Shown here piece after piece: positions 5,790 to 6,137 of a stretch of DNA of 6,137 nt. Numbering within the stretch: position 1 is the stretch's first letter; each line of letters starts with the position of its first letter. The stretch lies in the NCBI GenBank assembly GCA_903842845.1, contig CAIMNN010000225.1, forward strand, positions 1 to 6,137. Direction: 5' to 3'. The DNA comes from an uncultured Acidobacteriaceae bacterium (GTDB lineage: Bacteria > Acidobacteriota > Terriglobia > Terriglobales > Acidobacteriaceae). The position numbers and the translations under genes were made by a program. The notes beneath the pieces were generated by a model that worked only from the letters and a program-made list of their open reading frames with translations, was not told the DNA's origin and did not search any database.

Positions 5790-6137
5790 TTACTTCTGTG
5801 CAGCAATCCACTGCTTCAGGTTCGGCTCCTGTTGTGCGCGGAAGCCGATGCAGCCGTTGATGGATTCAACCGTATGCTTGAGCGCGCGGTCGGTTGCCGG
5901 GATGGGATGCGTCTTGAAGAAGCTCTCCACGTTGTCGCGGTCTTCAGCGGTGCAGAATCCGCCGAGCGAGCCGACCAGCGCGCCGCCCATCTCAGGAGTG
6001 ACCTCTTTCTGTAGGCCAGCCCAGTTGTCCTGAATGTACTTCCAGGCAATGCTGCGGGTCTGGTCACGTTGCAGCGCAATTGCAAACTGGATCAGCGAGT
6101 CCTGATTGCGCACCTTGTCGGTCAGCGCGTAATCAAG
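5790..6137 (-). CDS. Partial M1-family aminopeptidase, C-terminal (ERAP1_C-like) end
   Basis: The frame is open from the right edge to a TAA at 5792-5790, giving 115 residues of the C-terminus. The start of the gene lies beyond the window; the GTG at 6113 is not a real start, because the reading frame continues upstream as LDYALTDK. The sequence has the helical-repeat pattern of the C-terminal domain of M1 zinc aminopeptidases: YALTDKVRNQDSL, then AWKYIQDNWAGL, then LVGSLGGFCTAEDRDNVESF. The ending, ALKHTVESINGCIGFRAQQE followed by PNLKQWIAAQK, is close to that of bacterial M1 peptidases. The catalytic HEXXH and GAMEN motifs would lie upstream, outside the window, so activity cannot be judged. 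The family removes N-terminal residues from peptides. A large hairpin follows the stop, and the GT2 gene starts 112 bases further on. Family assignment is by C-terminal pattern only. Confidence 0.8.
   Translation of the reverse strand, partial: LDYALTDKVRNQDSLIQFAIALQRDQTRSIAWKYIQDNWAGLQKEVTPEMGGALVGSLGGFCTAEDRDNVESFFKTHPIPATDRALKHTVESINGCIGFRAQQEPNLKQWIAAQK

Overview
The window looks like an ordinary chromosomal segment of a mid-to-high-GC Gram-negative-type bacterium. An Acidobacteriota (Terriglobia-like) origin is my best guess. It rests on the style of the SecG, DUF3224 and HAD proteins and on the mixture of genes, so it is an inference that needs a similarity search. Every gene I can support, including the tRNA, lies on the minus strand. 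I see no transposase, integrase, CRISPR array, phage gene or rRNA. No gene-free stretch exceeds 300 bases.

Reading in the direction of transcription, from high to low coordinates, the order is as follows. The C-terminal end of an M1-family (ERAP1_C-type) aminopeptidase runs off the right edge (5790-6137). A 112-base spacer with a long imperfect inverted repeat follows. Next come a family 2 glycosyltransferase of the polyprenyl-phosphate sugar synthase type (4892-5677) and a 590-residue multi-membrane family 39 glycosyltransferase (3044-4816). After a 61-base spacer with an 8-base inverted repeat come a DUF3224 protein with a signal peptide (2497-2982) and a HAD-family hydrolase (1769-2473), probably one transcription unit. 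Then a tRNA-Leu(GAG) gene (1597-1681) has a good extended -10 promoter and is followed by secG (1185-1505), which ends in a clear intrinsic terminator. Last, a gene running off the left edge (1-1083) encodes a multi-membrane N-terminal half joined to a cysteine-less Trm112-like segment and the beginning of a SAM-dependent methyltransferase. This last gene is continuously open for 361 codons although it has no stop in the window.

The clearest functional link is between the two glycosyltransferases. The GT2 enzyme would charge a polyprenyl phosphate with a sugar on the cytoplasmic face, and the GT39 enzyme would transfer that sugar on the outer face of the inner membrane to a lipid, glycan or protein. 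SecG belongs to the Sec translocon. The others have no obvious pathway connection to one another.

Nothing here is strongly indicative of a wholly new system. The items most worth a second look are the membrane/methyltransferase fusion, the two alternative starts of the DUF3224 gene (secreted versus cytoplasmic), the tRNA-Leu(GAG)/secG linkage with gene order reversed relative to Escherichia coli, and two inverted repeats in intergenic spacers.
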